A stretch of DNA of 64,000 nucleotides from Limnoglobus roseus (GTDB lineage Bacteria; Planctomycetota; Planctomycetia; Gemmatales; Gemmataceae): positions 8,136,163-8,200,162 of the forward strand of contig NZ_CP042425.1 in NCBI RefSeq assembly GCF_008254045.1. The letters run 5' to 3'. A program made the position numbers and the translations under genes. Below the pieces are notes generated by a model. It worked only from the letters and a program-made list of their open reading frames with translations, had not been told where the DNA came from and made no database searches. This document shows positions 8,221 through 17,700 of this stretch, piece after piece. Positions within the stretch are counted from its first letter, which is position 1. The number at the start of each line of letters is the position of its first letter.

Positions 8221-9894
8221 TCAGTCGATATTCTCCACTTCACCACCGTCGATGGTGATGGCGGCCTTCAACGCCGTCTGAGCGATCGTGTCGCGGATGA
8301 AGCGGACGCTGCCGTCGCCCATCGCAACGCTGAACCCGCCGGACGAATGGCCGCCGAGCTTCGGCACGTCCTTCTTCGGATCGTACACCACGTCGGCCGG
8401 TTTCGTCCACTCCACGGCCTCGGCCGCCTCGACGATCATGATCGAGTTCGAGGTGCCGTCGGTGATGTTCGCGAACGACGTCCTCGCCGCCGGGTCGTTG
8501 ATGAACCACGACCGCGGCGACGTCCCCTTCGCACAGGTGAAGCCCTGGTAAAACGTCTTCCCGACTTCCGTCGCCCGGGCGTTGGGAACCTCGAAGACCT
8601 TCGGCATCTTCTCGATCAGTTTCTTGTTGTTGTCGCTGTCCCACGGCTCGTCGAGCTTGAACTGTTTGTACAGATTATCCTGCTCGACGTAGGGCAACAG
8701 GTGGACCCGCCACGAGAGCATGGCCTTGCCGTTCTTGTCGTAGACGTTCGTGGGCATCTTGCCGTTCACGTCGTGGTAGGCGTGGAAGGCGATGGCGAGT
8801 TGTTTCAGGTTGTTGCTACTCTTCGCCCGCGCGGCGGCCTCGCGGACCTTCTGCACGGCCGGCAGCATCAGGCCGAGGGCCACCGGGTAGACGCCGGCGA
8901 CCATGCTGAACTCCTTCGGGATCGTCGCGCTCACCATCAGGTCGTTGCCGTCGCGCTTGATCGGCAGGTTGTCGAGCAGTTGATTCGCCTGGCTGATTGC
9001 CCCCAATCCGGCGAGGGAGCCGAGGATTTGCGGCAGCTCGTTCACCGGCCGCGGGCCGTCGTTTTCCTTCTCATAGAGCGCCTTCTCGAACTGCAACTTC
9101 GGCTGCGTCATCAGCGTCTTCGCGATCTTCACGGCATCCTTCAGGGCTTCCTCGGCCTCGGCGACCATCTTCTCGCCACCGTAGTTGGCCCGCAGCGCGA
9201 TCACCGGGGCCGCGTCCTTCAGGTCCATCGTCATCGTGATGCGGTCGGCCTTCAGCAGCGGGCGAAGGTTCTCGGGCACTTGCTCGAAAGCCTGCGGCGG
9301 GATCGGTAACGCCCGCACGTTCACGGCCGCGACCACGGCCATGCCCTTCGCGGCCGCCTCGACCGCCGGCGTGATGCCGCCCTTCAGCACCACCGGCCGC
9401 GAGAGGAAGGCCGCGACCATCGGGCCGGGGCCGATCAGGAGGTGCTTGTCGTCCACGAAGTGCAGGCCGACGTCGAGTTGCTTGTCGATGTAGACCGACT
9501 TGCCGTCCACCTTCGTTTCCACGGCGTTCGGCACGTAGAGCTTCCGCAGCTTCCAGGCGTCGATCGCGACCGAGAACCGGATCACGCTGACGATCGTCGG
9601 CGGTTCGCGGTCGTCCTTCGGCGGGAGGAGGATCACGGTGGCCCGTTCGATCGTCGAGGGCGACGGGTAGACCTGTTTCTCGAACGCGGCCAGAGCTTTC
9701 GGCCCGGCCCCCTGCACGATGTCGCGCATGGCCTGCATCATGTCGTGCTTCCAGATGTCGGCCACCCGCAGGTGGACGAACCCGGCCGCGTCGCCGGGGA
9801 CCATCGCGAGGTCTTCGTCGGCGGCCCGCACGGCGGGGGTGAGAACGACGGCCGCGAGAACCGCGGCGACCGTTCGGGTAACGAGGGAACGCAT
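8221..9894 (-). CDS. Secreted DUF1559 protein, paralogue 1
   Basis: A 557-aa exported protein. The start at 9894 is chosen because a signal peptide (MRSLVTRTVAAVLAAVV) begins there and GGAGG lies upstream. The first 340 residues form a domain shared with the next two genes (opening DLAMVPGDAAGFVHLRVADIWKH) and otherwise unrecognised. From about residue 343 comes a DUF1559 core: LMLPAVQKVREAAARAKSSN, LKQLAIAFHAYHDVNGKMP, LSWRVHLLPYVEQ, YKQFKLDEPWDSDNNKK, and at the end HSSGGFSVAMGDGSVRFI, a close variant of the H-X9-DG motif. Typical DUF1559 proteins carry this core right after a type IV pilin N-terminus; here it is internal. Function unknown. Confidence 0.85.
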   Translation of the reverse strand: MRSLVTRTVAAVLAAVVLTPAVRAADEDLAMVPGDAAGFVHLRVADIWKHDMMQAMRDIVQGAGPKALAAFEKQVYPSPSTIERATVILLPPKDDREPPTIVSVIRFSVAIDAWKLRKLYVPNAVETKVDGKSVYIDKQLDVGLHFVDDKHLLIGPGPMVAAFLSRPVVLKGGITPAVEAAAKGMAVVAAVNVRALPIPPQAFEQVPENLRPLLKADRITMTMDLKDAAPVIALRANYGGEKMVAEAEEALKDAVKIAKTLMTQPKLQFEKALYEKENDGPRPVNELPQILGSLAGLGAISQANQLLDNLPIKRDGNDLMVSATIPKEFSMVAGVYPVALGLMLPAVQKVREAAARAKSSNNLKQLAIAFHAYHDVNGKMPTNVYDKNGKAMLSWRVHLLPYVEQDNLYKQFKLDEPWDSDNNKKLIEKMPKVFEVPNARATEVGKTFYQGFTCAKGTSPRSWFINDPAARTSFANITDGTSNSIMIVEAAEAVEWTKPADVVYDPKKDVPKLGGHSSGGFSVAMGDGSVRFIRDTIAQTALKAAITIDGGEVENID

Positions 9895-9953
9895 GATCGG
9901 CCTCCAGAGATCGAACCGGGGATGGGGTGTCAGTATAGTCGTCTGCCCAAAAG

Positions 9954-11696
9954 CTAGTTGTCGTCGATGTTGATCGCGTTGCCGTCGGCCCGTTCGATGA
10001 GGTGCCGCATCGTCTGGGCTCGGTTCTTCAGCTTGGCGAGGTTCAGGACGCGGACGCTGCCGTCGGCGAAGGCGGTCGCGAGGAAGTCGTCGAACTCCTT
10101 TGCGTAGTCGGCCGGGAACTCGACCTTCGGGTCGTACTCGAACTCTTCCGGCTTGGCCCACGGCACCGGATCGCCGCCGGCGAGTACCATGATCGTGTTC
10201 GACGTGCCGTCGGTGATGCTCAGAATTTTGCACCCCGTCGCGAGGTCGAACATCGCCCCGTTGCCGACGGGCACCTTGTAGACCGTGTGGGCCGGCTTCA
10301 ACGCGATGCGGGGGTCGGTGTACGTGGGGATGGTCAGGTCGCTGAGCTTCTTGTTGCTCTCACTGTCCCACGGCTCGTCGAGTTTGAATTGACTGTAGAC
10401 CGCGCTCTGCTCGATGTACGGCAGAATCGTGACCCGCCAAGAGTAGAGCTTTTTCCCCTTCTTGCCGAGCGTGGCGGCGGGCGGAAAGTGGCCGTAGACA
10501 TCGTGGTAGCTGTGCAGCGCGATGCCGATCTGCTTCAGGTTGTTCAACGCTTTCGACCGTTCGGCGGTCTCGCGAACCTTCTGCACGGCGGGCATCATGA
10601 CGCCCGCGGCCACCGCCCCGCCGGCGACGAACTGCGACGCCCACGCGGGCAACTTCACGCTCGTCGTGAGGTCCGCCCCCTTCCGTTCGATCGGCGGGTG
10701 GGCCAGGAGATCGTCGACGAAGTTCAACCCGCCGAGGCCGGCCACCATCATCGCGGCTTCGGGGAAGTCGCCGAGCGGCCGGTGGACTTTCGCGCCGCCG
10801 GCGTCCTTCTTCCGCTTCCCGTCGAGGTGGCGTGTCAGTTCGGTCGTGAGTTCCTGCCGGTGCTGGTTCAGGAACACCCTCGCCAGATCGGCCAACTTCC
10901 GCATGGCCTTCTCGCCGCCCGTCGCGGAATCGGCGTTCGGGAAGGTCGCCCGCACTTGCAGGACGGGTTCCTTCGTCATGTCGATGGACGCAGTGACGGC
11001 GTCCAGATCGGTCAGCGGCTTGAACTCGTCGGGGATCTGGACGAGGGCTTCCGGCGGGATCGGCAGGGCCTTCACGTTTAAGCCGGCGACGATGGGCTGG
11101 GTGCCGGCCGCCGCCTGAATCGCCGTCGCGAGCGGGCCGTCCTTCTTCGTGTTCGCGAGGATCGCCGTGACGCCGGACTCTTCGCCGAGGATCAGGGTGC
11201 GGTCATCGACGAACGCCATCGCCACGTCGGCCCGCTCGGCGAGGACAAGTTCCTTGCCGGCGACGGTCTTCGACTTCGCCTTCTCGGCGTGGGCCTTCTT
11301 CACCTGCTCCTTGTCGAACGGCTCGGTGAAGTGGAGGATCAGCGTCGGGTTGAACGGGTCGAAGTCGGATCGGCGTTGCGGCTTCCCCTTACCCGGCGGC
11401 AGCAGCACGAACGTGACGCGGTCGGTCGTTGACGGCTTCGGGGCGAAGTGCAAGTCGAGCAAGCCGACCGACCGCTGCCCCGCCCCCTCGAACACACCCC
11501 GCCACGGCTTGAGGTCCGGATGATTCCACAGGTCCGCCGCCCGGATGTGCAGGAAGCCGACGGCATCGGATGGCACAAGCGCCAGGTCTGACGGCAGCGG
11601 CCGACTGTCGGCGATCATCGGCCGCGATGGCAAGAACGCGAACAGGCCGCTCATGACGGCCACGAGAACGACGGGAAGCAACCGGCGGCGTGACAT
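9954..11696 (-). CDS. Secreted DUF1559 protein, paralogue 2
   Basis: A 580-aa paralogue of the flanking genes. The N-terminus is a signal peptide (SRRRLLPVVLVAVMSGLFAF). The shared N-terminal domain opens with SDLALVPSDAVGFLHIRAAD, almost the same words as in paralogue 1. The DUF1559 core begins near residue 365 (VMMPAVQKVRETAERSK, LKQIGIALHSYHDVYGHFPP, YSWRVTILPYIEQ, YSQFKLDEPWDSESNKK) and ends with FADGSVRVL. The His of the H-X9-DG motif is not obvious. The gene is 59 bp from each neighbouring paralogue, so the three may form one transcription unit read leftward. Function unknown; export to the periplasm or surface is inferred. Confidence 0.85.
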   Translation of the reverse strand: MSRRRLLPVVLVAVMSGLFAFLPSRPMIADSRPLPSDLALVPSDAVGFLHIRAADLWNHPDLKPWRGVFEGAGQRSVGLLDLHFAPKPSTTDRVTFVLLPPGKGKPQRRSDFDPFNPTLILHFTEPFDKEQVKKAHAEKAKSKTVAGKELVLAERADVAMAFVDDRTLILGEESGVTAILANTKKDGPLATAIQAAAGTQPIVAGLNVKALPIPPEALVQIPDEFKPLTDLDAVTASIDMTKEPVLQVRATFPNADSATGGEKAMRKLADLARVFLNQHRQELTTELTRHLDGKRKKDAGGAKVHRPLGDFPEAAMMVAGLGGLNFVDDLLAHPPIERKGADLTTSVKLPAWASQFVAGGAVAAGVMMPAVQKVRETAERSKALNNLKQIGIALHSYHDVYGHFPPAATLGKKGKKLYSWRVTILPYIEQSAVYSQFKLDEPWDSESNKKLSDLTIPTYTDPRIALKPAHTVYKVPVGNGAMFDLATGCKILSITDGTSNTIMVLAGGDPVPWAKPEEFEYDPKVEFPADYAKEFDDFLATAFADGSVRVLNLAKLKNRAQTMRHLIERADGNAINIDDN

Positions 11697-11755
11697 GACA
11701 ATTCCTCAAGGAGAGCGAGCCGCCGGGCTGTCGGAGGCTCGTTGCGAACCGTCAT

Positions 11756-13423
11756 TCAGTCGATGCTCGCGACCTCGCCGCCCGCCCGGGTCACGATGGC
11801 CCGCCAGACATCGGCGGCGGTCGTCTTCTTTACCGTTCGGACCGAACCGTCGGCGAACGCGGTGTGCGTAATGTCGTTGATGAACAGCAGCAGGTCGGCC
11901 GGGTTGCCCTTCGGGTCGAACTCCAGGTCGTCCGGCTTCGTCCACGGTACGGCCGTCTTGCCCATCGCGATCATGACCGTGTTCGACGTGCCGTCCGTAA
12001 CCTGGTTGAATTTGAAGCCTTGAACTAGATCGAAGAGGGCGCCGTTGCCGCGGAAGACCTGCATGTGGGTGTTCTTGTCCTCCGGCTTCGTCACGCCGAT
12101 CACGCCGAACACCGGCGGCATCGGGTTGTTCTCGAAAATTTTCTTGTTGTGGTCGCTGTCCCACGGCTCGTCGAGTTTGAACTGCTGGTACAACGGAGCC
12201 TGCTCGATGAACGGCAGAACCGCCACCCGCCACGACAGCAGCGGCTTCCCCTTTTTGCCGATGATCGCGGCCGGCGGGAACGAGTTGTACGAGTCCGCGT
12301 AGTTGTGCATCGCCAGCCCGAGTTGCTTGAGATTGTTCGTCGTTTGCGCGCGAGCCGCGGCCCCGCCGGTCGCGCCGAAGATCTGCACGAGGACCGGCGT
12401 AACGTCAAAGTCGGCCTTCGCCTTCAGCGTGGCCGTTGCTTGGGCGTCGTCGCTAACGATGACGGCGGACTTCAGCAGGTCTTGCGTCTGCCGGGCCAGG
12501 GTCACGAGTTTCGCCTGCGATTCGTCCTTCTGAATGCTGGCGATCCCGGCGGCGAGGGCGGTCTGCATGAACGTGCGGAAGACGCCCATTGACTTCTCGG
12601 CTTCGAGCGACTTGGCCCGAGTCGGGCACTTCACGTTCACCGTCAGTACGAAGTCGTCGGCAAAGGTTCCGGTGGCGAGGATCGCGTCGGAGTGGAATAG
12701 CGGCTTGAACGGCTCCACCTCGGCCGGCACGTTCTCCTGGCGGATTTCGTCCGGCATGTTCGCGAAGTTCAACCCGAACGTGAGCGACTTGCCGGACCGG
12801 GCCGCGTCGAGGGCTTCGGTGGCCGGCCCCTTCTTGTCGCCGCCGACTGGCTTCGCCAACTCGTTCCCCTTCGGCCCCAGGATGACGACGCGGTTCGGGG
12901 TGTCGAATAGGAACAGCGTCTTCTGCTTTCCGTCCTTCCCCTCGCTGATCGAGTAGACGTTCTCCCGCTCCTTCTTGAACTTGTCGCTGGCGAACTCTGG
13001 CGGCAGTTTCTTCAGCCCAGCGAGCGTCGTGAGGGCCGTCACGATCTGCTTCGGGTTGTGCGGCTTCGACAGGGTGATGGCGGCGCACACGGCCTGCTGA
13101 TCGCCCGGCCCCTTGAGCTTCGGCATGAAGACGGTGAAGGTTTGCACCGAGTCGGTTGAGACGCCGAGCGCCCCGGCAAGCACGTCAATCTGATCGAACG
13201 CGCCGTTCGGGTTCGCCTTGCGGACGAGGTCGACCTGCTTGCTTTTCCAGGCGCTTTGCACGTCGAGGTGGGCGAACAGGGCCGCATCCGGCGGCACCCA
13301 CGAGAAGACTTCTTCCACGTCCTTGCTCAGCGGAGGGGCCGCGGAGGCGTAGCGATTGGAGCAGGCGAAGAGCGCCACGGCTGCGATCAGCAGTCCGATC
13401 CGAAAGCGCATCCGGGTGAGCAT
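11756..13423 (-). CDS. Secreted DUF1559 protein, paralogue 3
   Basis: A 555-aa protein and the most diverged of the three tandem paralogues. The ATG at 13423 has GAGGAC 8 nt upstream and leads into a signal peptide (MRFRIGLLIAAVALFACSN). The shared opening reads VEEVFSWVPPDAALFAHLDV. The core lacks the LPAVQKVREAA segment seen in the other two; it has GATGGAAARAQTTNNLKQLG instead, followed by LAMHNYADSYNSFPPAAI, LSWRVAVLPFIEQ, YQQFKLDEPWDSDHNKK and a final THTAFADGSVRTV. It is probably the first gene of the leftward set and is divergent from clpS across 211 bp. No catalytic motif is recognised. Confidence 0.83.
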   Translation of the reverse strand: MLTRMRFRIGLLIAAVALFACSNRYASAAPPLSKDVEEVFSWVPPDAALFAHLDVQSAWKSKQVDLVRKANPNGAFDQIDVLAGALGVSTDSVQTFTVFMPKLKGPGDQQAVCAAITLSKPHNPKQIVTALTTLAGLKKLPPEFASDKFKKERENVYSISEGKDGKQKTLFLFDTPNRVVILGPKGNELAKPVGGDKKGPATEALDAARSGKSLTFGLNFANMPDEIRQENVPAEVEPFKPLFHSDAILATGTFADDFVLTVNVKCPTRAKSLEAEKSMGVFRTFMQTALAAGIASIQKDESQAKLVTLARQTQDLLKSAVIVSDDAQATATLKAKADFDVTPVLVQIFGATGGAAARAQTTNNLKQLGLAMHNYADSYNSFPPAAIIGKKGKPLLSWRVAVLPFIEQAPLYQQFKLDEPWDSDHNKKIFENNPMPPVFGVIGVTKPEDKNTHMQVFRGNGALFDLVQGFKFNQVTDGTSNTVMIAMGKTAVPWTKPDDLEFDPKGNPADLLLFINDITHTAFADGSVRTVKKTTAADVWRAIVTRAGGEVASID

Positions 13424-13572
13424 GGCACGAGTCCTCGGAGAAATGGTGACCGGATTATGGTCGTCCCGCGGGTCGAGGGCAACCATTTCATTCGAATAGA
13501 CGGCCGCACCGGGCCGCGATTTCAGGAAATGGGATCGAAGGTTGGTCCCGCCTCAACCCGGCCAACCGCTCT

Positions 13573-13600
13573 TTGATGCGAGAGCAGAACGCAGTACACT
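13573..13600 (+). promoter_or_regulatory. Possible sigma70-type promoter of clpS
   Basis: TTGATG (13573-13578), 16-nt spacer, TACACT (13595-13600), located 34 bp before the clpS ATG. The match is moderate and unsupported by anything beyond position. Confidence 0.35.
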
Positions 13601-13634
13601 ATTCCCATTCGCCATTTATGGAGTCTTTCCCGCG

Positions 13635-13973
13635 ATGAGTAGCCCGGCAATCACCCTGCCGAAGACCCGGCCCGAAGAGCAGACCGACACGCGCACCAAG
13701 CGGCAGCCGCCCTACGCGGTGATCCTGCACAACGACGACTTGAGCACGATGGAGTTCGTCGTCACGGTGCTGCGGAAGGTCTTCGGGTACACGGTGGAGA
13801 AGTGCGTCCAGATGATGCTGGAAGCCCACAACCAGAACCGCTGCGTCGTCTGGACGGGGACGATGGAACTCGCGGAGTTGAAGGCCGATCAAATCATCTC
13901 GTGCGGCCCCGACCCGGACCGGGCCGATCAGGGGGCCGAACCCCTGCGCGTCTCCGTCGAACCGGCCGCGTAG
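13635..13973 (+). CDS. clpS: ATP-dependent Clp protease adaptor ClpS
   Basis: ClpS (112 aa) binds N-degron substrates and hands them to ClpA-ClpP in the cytoplasm. The family signature is clear: PPYAVILHNDDLSTMEFVV (the HNDD patch at the binding pocket), VLRKVFGYTVEKCVQMMLEAH, and a C-terminal strand with TGTMELAELKADQI. The disordered N-terminal extension with Arg/Lys/Gln is typical. The ATG at 13635 is preferred over the longer reading because the preceding residues are not family-like. Neither clpA nor clpP is next to it. The aat gene, which creates N-degrons, lies about 9 kb downstream in the window. Confidence 0.93.
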   Translation: MSSPAITLPKTRPEEQTDTRTKRQPPYAVILHNDDLSTMEFVVTVLRKVFGYTVEKCVQMMLEAHNQNRCVVWTGTMELAELKADQIISCGPDPDRADQGAEPLRVSVEPAA

Positions 13974-14121
13974 CAATTGCACCTCCCCTGCCGGTTGTGC
14001 CCGCCCGGTCGGTTGCACCAGAAGCGGCGCGTGCCCGCGTGCCGCTCCAACGCCTTCGCATCGCGTCCCGCCGCCGGAACGGTCGATCAATCACGATGTC
14101 TCTCACCAGTGAAGGAGCATC

Positions 14122-14631
14122 ATGATGAACTACCGCACGATGGCGGCCGCGGTCGTATTGTTGGCCGGGACGGCCCTGACAGCGTCCGCTCAAACCCGCG
14201 GTTTCGTGGGCGTCGGAGTCGGCGTCGGCGGGTACCCCGGCGGGGGCTACTACGGGTACCCCGGTTGGAACTACTACGGCCTCCCGTACGGCCCCTACGC
14301 CTACGGCTACCCGAGCGCGCTCGGCACGCAGTGGTCGAACGGGCACAGCCTCTACGGCCCGCCGATTCCGACGTTCGGCCCGACGCCCGGCGCGTTCGGC
14401 GGCGGCGACGCCCACCGCGGACACTACACCTACGGATTCCTGGGGAACTACAGCCCCTCGCCGCGGCTCGGCTATTCGACGGTCAACGTCTACCCATCGG
14501 ATCGGCAGGAACTGACCGGGCCGTCGGTCGACGCCATTGCCCCGAACGAGGTTCCGCGTTCGCAGACGTCCTCGACCAGCCCGTGGGTCAAGGGCGGCCT
14601 GCTCGGGTTCGGCGTGATCCGGCGGCGATGA
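14122..14631 (+). CDS. Secreted Gly/Tyr/Pro-rich protein of unknown function
   Basis: A 169-aa protein with a signal peptide (MAAAVVLLAGTALTASAQ). The mature part is dominated by Gly, Tyr and Pro, in short repeats such as GGYPGGGYYGYPGWNYYGLP (residues about 35-55). The second half carries the less biased stretch LGYSTVNVYPSDRQELTG. The start has GAAGGAG upstream of two adjacent ATGs (14122 and 14125); either could be used. No family is recognised. Gly/Tyr-rich exported proteins are often structural or surface components, but that is only inference here. It lies between clpS and a large membrane protein on the same strand, with no tight coupling to either. Confidence 0.7.
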   Translation: MMNYRTMAAAVVLLAGTALTASAQTRGFVGVGVGVGGYPGGGYYGYPGWNYYGLPYGPYAYGYPSALGTQWSNGHSLYGPPIPTFGPTPGAFGGGDAHRGHYTYGFLGNYSPSPRLGYSTVNVYPSDRQELTGPSVDAIAPNEVPRSQTSSTSPWVKGGLLGFGVIRRR

Positions 14632-14707
14632 ACTTGACCACCTTCGGGGGCGTATCTACCGTGACAGCACGCCGTCTTCCGTGCTGTTACGCCGCCCCGA
14701 GGCTCTT

Positions 14708-17700
14708 GTGATCGTATCATCCACTGCCGAGCAACCCGTCCCGCCGACCGACGCCCCCCCGGTTGACCTCCCGCCACCACCCGCTCCCACCGTCGAACAA
14801 GCCGCCGAGTGGCCCAGCTGGGTCAAGTCGATCGACACGGCCTTGCTGGTTCTGACGCTCGTCACGGCCTTCCTCGTCGCGTCGAACATCGCCCGCAACA
14901 ACGATCAGTGGCTGCACTACGCGAGCGGCCGCGCCCTGTTGAACGGCGAATACTCACTCGGCTCGGACCCGTTCTCCTTCGCGACGGCCGGGCGAACGTG
15001 GGTCAACCACTCGTGGCTGTCGAGCGTGGCGGCCTACCTGCTCTACAAGGCCGACACGACCGGCTTCGTGATCGTCGTACTGAAGGCCGTGCTGTTCGCC
15101 GCCACCTTCGGGATCGTCCTCCTCATTCGACGGCCGGGCCAAGCGATCTGGCCGTGGGCCTTCGCGACGGCGCTGGCGGTGGTCGCCGCCGCCCCGAACT
15201 CGGGCCTTCGGCCCATCCTCCTCTCGGCGTTTTTCCTGGCCCTGACGCTCTACCTCCTGCTGGGCCGCGACTGGAAAACGGGCACGCGGTTCAACCTGAT
15301 CGCGCTCGGCGTGCTATCGTGGGTGTGGGCGAGTTCCGATAGTTGGTTCTTCCTCGGCCCGCTCTCCGTCGCACTGACCCTGGCGGGTGAGGCCGTTCAG
15401 CGGTTGCTGACAAAGGCCGACGATACCGACGCCCCGCCGATCCGCTCGCTGGCGATCGCGCTGGGCGTCAGCGTTCTGGCCGCCAGCCTTACGCCGCACC
15501 ACGTCCGCGTGTGGGAGTTGCCGGCCGAGTTGGGCTTCCACCTCCCGGCGGATTACAAGGCCGACCGCGACCTGCACACCTTCACCCTGTCGCCGCTCGA
15601 CCGACAGTCTTACATCAGCCGCGAAGACCGGGGGAACAGCTTCAGCGGCTACGCCTTCGCGGCCCTGCTCGTCGGCGGTGGGATCGTGCTCTCGCTGGCC
15701 GGCAACTTCGGCAAGTTGCGGGTCACGCACATCCTGCTGTGGATGGCGTTCGCCGGGCTGGCGTTGATGCAGTACCGTCTGATCCTGCTTTTCAGCGTGG
15801 CGGCCGTCCCGTTGCTCGCGCTGGCGATGTCCGGGCTGATCGAACGGATTCGCCTCGGGCCGGCCAACGGACCGCGGGCGAACCTGTTGCTGCTCTTGTC
15901 CCGCGTCGGTCGCATCGTGGCGTTCCCCGCGGCGTTGATCCTGGTCGCGGCGGCCTACCCTGGCAAGTTGCTCCCGGCCGTCCGCCATCCGTCGCTGGTC
16001 GCGCGCGTCGCGTGGGGGGTCGAACCCGATCCGGGCTTGAAGCGCACGGCCGAAATGCTGAACGAGTGGCGGGCGTCGGGCAAACTGCCGGACGACTACC
16101 ACGGGCTGTACCTGAACTTCGACCTGGCGAACTACGTCGCGTGGTTCGCGCCGCGGGAGAAGGTGTTCGCGAACGGCCGGTTCGCGTTCCACGCGCCCGA
16201 GTTGGGCGCGATGATCCAGGGCCGCCGCATCTTCTTCCACCGCTCGCTGGAGAAGCCGGAACCGATCACCGCGGTCGAGGTGGCGAACTTCCGCCAGACC
16301 TGTGCCGCGCACGACATCACGTACCTCGCCTACGCCGGGCTGGACTTCGTGTTCACGCCGGTCTCGACGGAACCGCTGTTCCAACTCTCGAACTTCCAGG
16401 CGCGTTACCCCCTCTGGCACGTCGACGGCCGGGCTATTGTTCTCGGCGACCCGAACTCGAAGGCGTTCCGACCAGGCGTGTTCGCGGCCCTCGCCTTCGA
16501 CCCCGTTCGGCTGGCGTTCCGTTCCGACCTGGTCCCCCCGGTGCCCCAACCGCCCGAACCGATCCGGCGAGTCCCGGCCGCGGAGAAGACGTTCCTGGAC
16601 GCCTTTCTGCTCGACCCGGTCCGCGTGCCGCCGCTGGGGGTGATCGACGCCCAGATTTGGGCCAACGTCGGCCGGAGCCACGGAGAAGAAGATTACGTCT
16701 CCTGGGCAAACAGTTGGGCCAACGTCGCCGGAGCCGTTGGGCACCCGTTCGTGGCCTTCCGGGCCGCCCTGCCGGGTCTTCAGGCGACCTACCACCCGAC
16801 GGACGTTTCACTGGCCTATCAAGTCATGGCGCTGCGGTCCGTGTGGCGGGCGATTGCGGACGACCCGGACTACGCCGGCTCGTACACCGTCCTCGCGGCC
16901 TTGACCGCCTCCGGCCAACGGGGCATCCCCGGCTTTCCGCCCCAACTCCGAGAGAAACTCCACACGGCCGCCCTCCGCCAATACCTGGAGCGGTTGCCAC
17001 CGCCCGAAGACCTGACGCCGAGTGAAGCCGGCCAGGCCTTCTCGACGGCCTTCCAACTGCACCTCGCCTTCCAACCGGCCCCGGCCGGCGACCCGGGGCA
17101 ACCGCAGGCCCCCCAGTTGCCGGAACCGGCGGCCGAGGTGTTGCGAATCGCCCGCCGCTACCTCGACCGGGCCGGGGAACAGGTTTCACAAGACCCGAAG
17201 GAGAACGAGGAGCGAAGGAAGGCGGTCGAGGATAACAAGAAGGCCATTGAGGCCCGCCTGCAGCAGATGTACACACTCATGCAGCCGGCCAACGACCGGT
17301 TCGTGAATCGGTACAAGGGCCAGGACGCCGCGGCCCAAGCCCAGGGGGCGGCCCGGGAGGGGCTTCTCGTACAGGCTCTAGAGAAGTTTAACGAGGCCGT
17401 GAACAACAAGAACCTCGGCCCACACCCCGAGCAATTGATGCTCCTCGCCGTCGGTGTGAACATCGCACTCGGCAAGCTGGACGACGCGGAAATCGATCTG
17501 CGGCAGGCCGAGGAAGTTCTGGGAGAAGCGCGGGGCAAGGGGACGGGCGTACCCCAGAACGTGCTCGCCCAACTGCAAGACTTCCGCATGCAGTTGTGGC
17601 ACCTCCGCGGCAACTACGTCAAACTCGGCGAGGCGATGGAGCAATCGACGCGCCTCCCCACCCTCTCGCCGGCCGAACGGGCGGCCGTGCAGGCCGCCGC

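Noticed and set aside
11700..11755. Terminator between DUF1559 paralogues 2 and 3
   Set aside because: The only inverted repeat (CGAGCC/GGCTCG) is 6 bp with mismatched extensions, too weak to call.
15314..16795. 493-codon minus-strand frame opposite the large membrane protein
   Set aside because: Its composition is highly charged and low in hydrophobic residues with no recognisable domain, and the plus strand has clear membrane segments.
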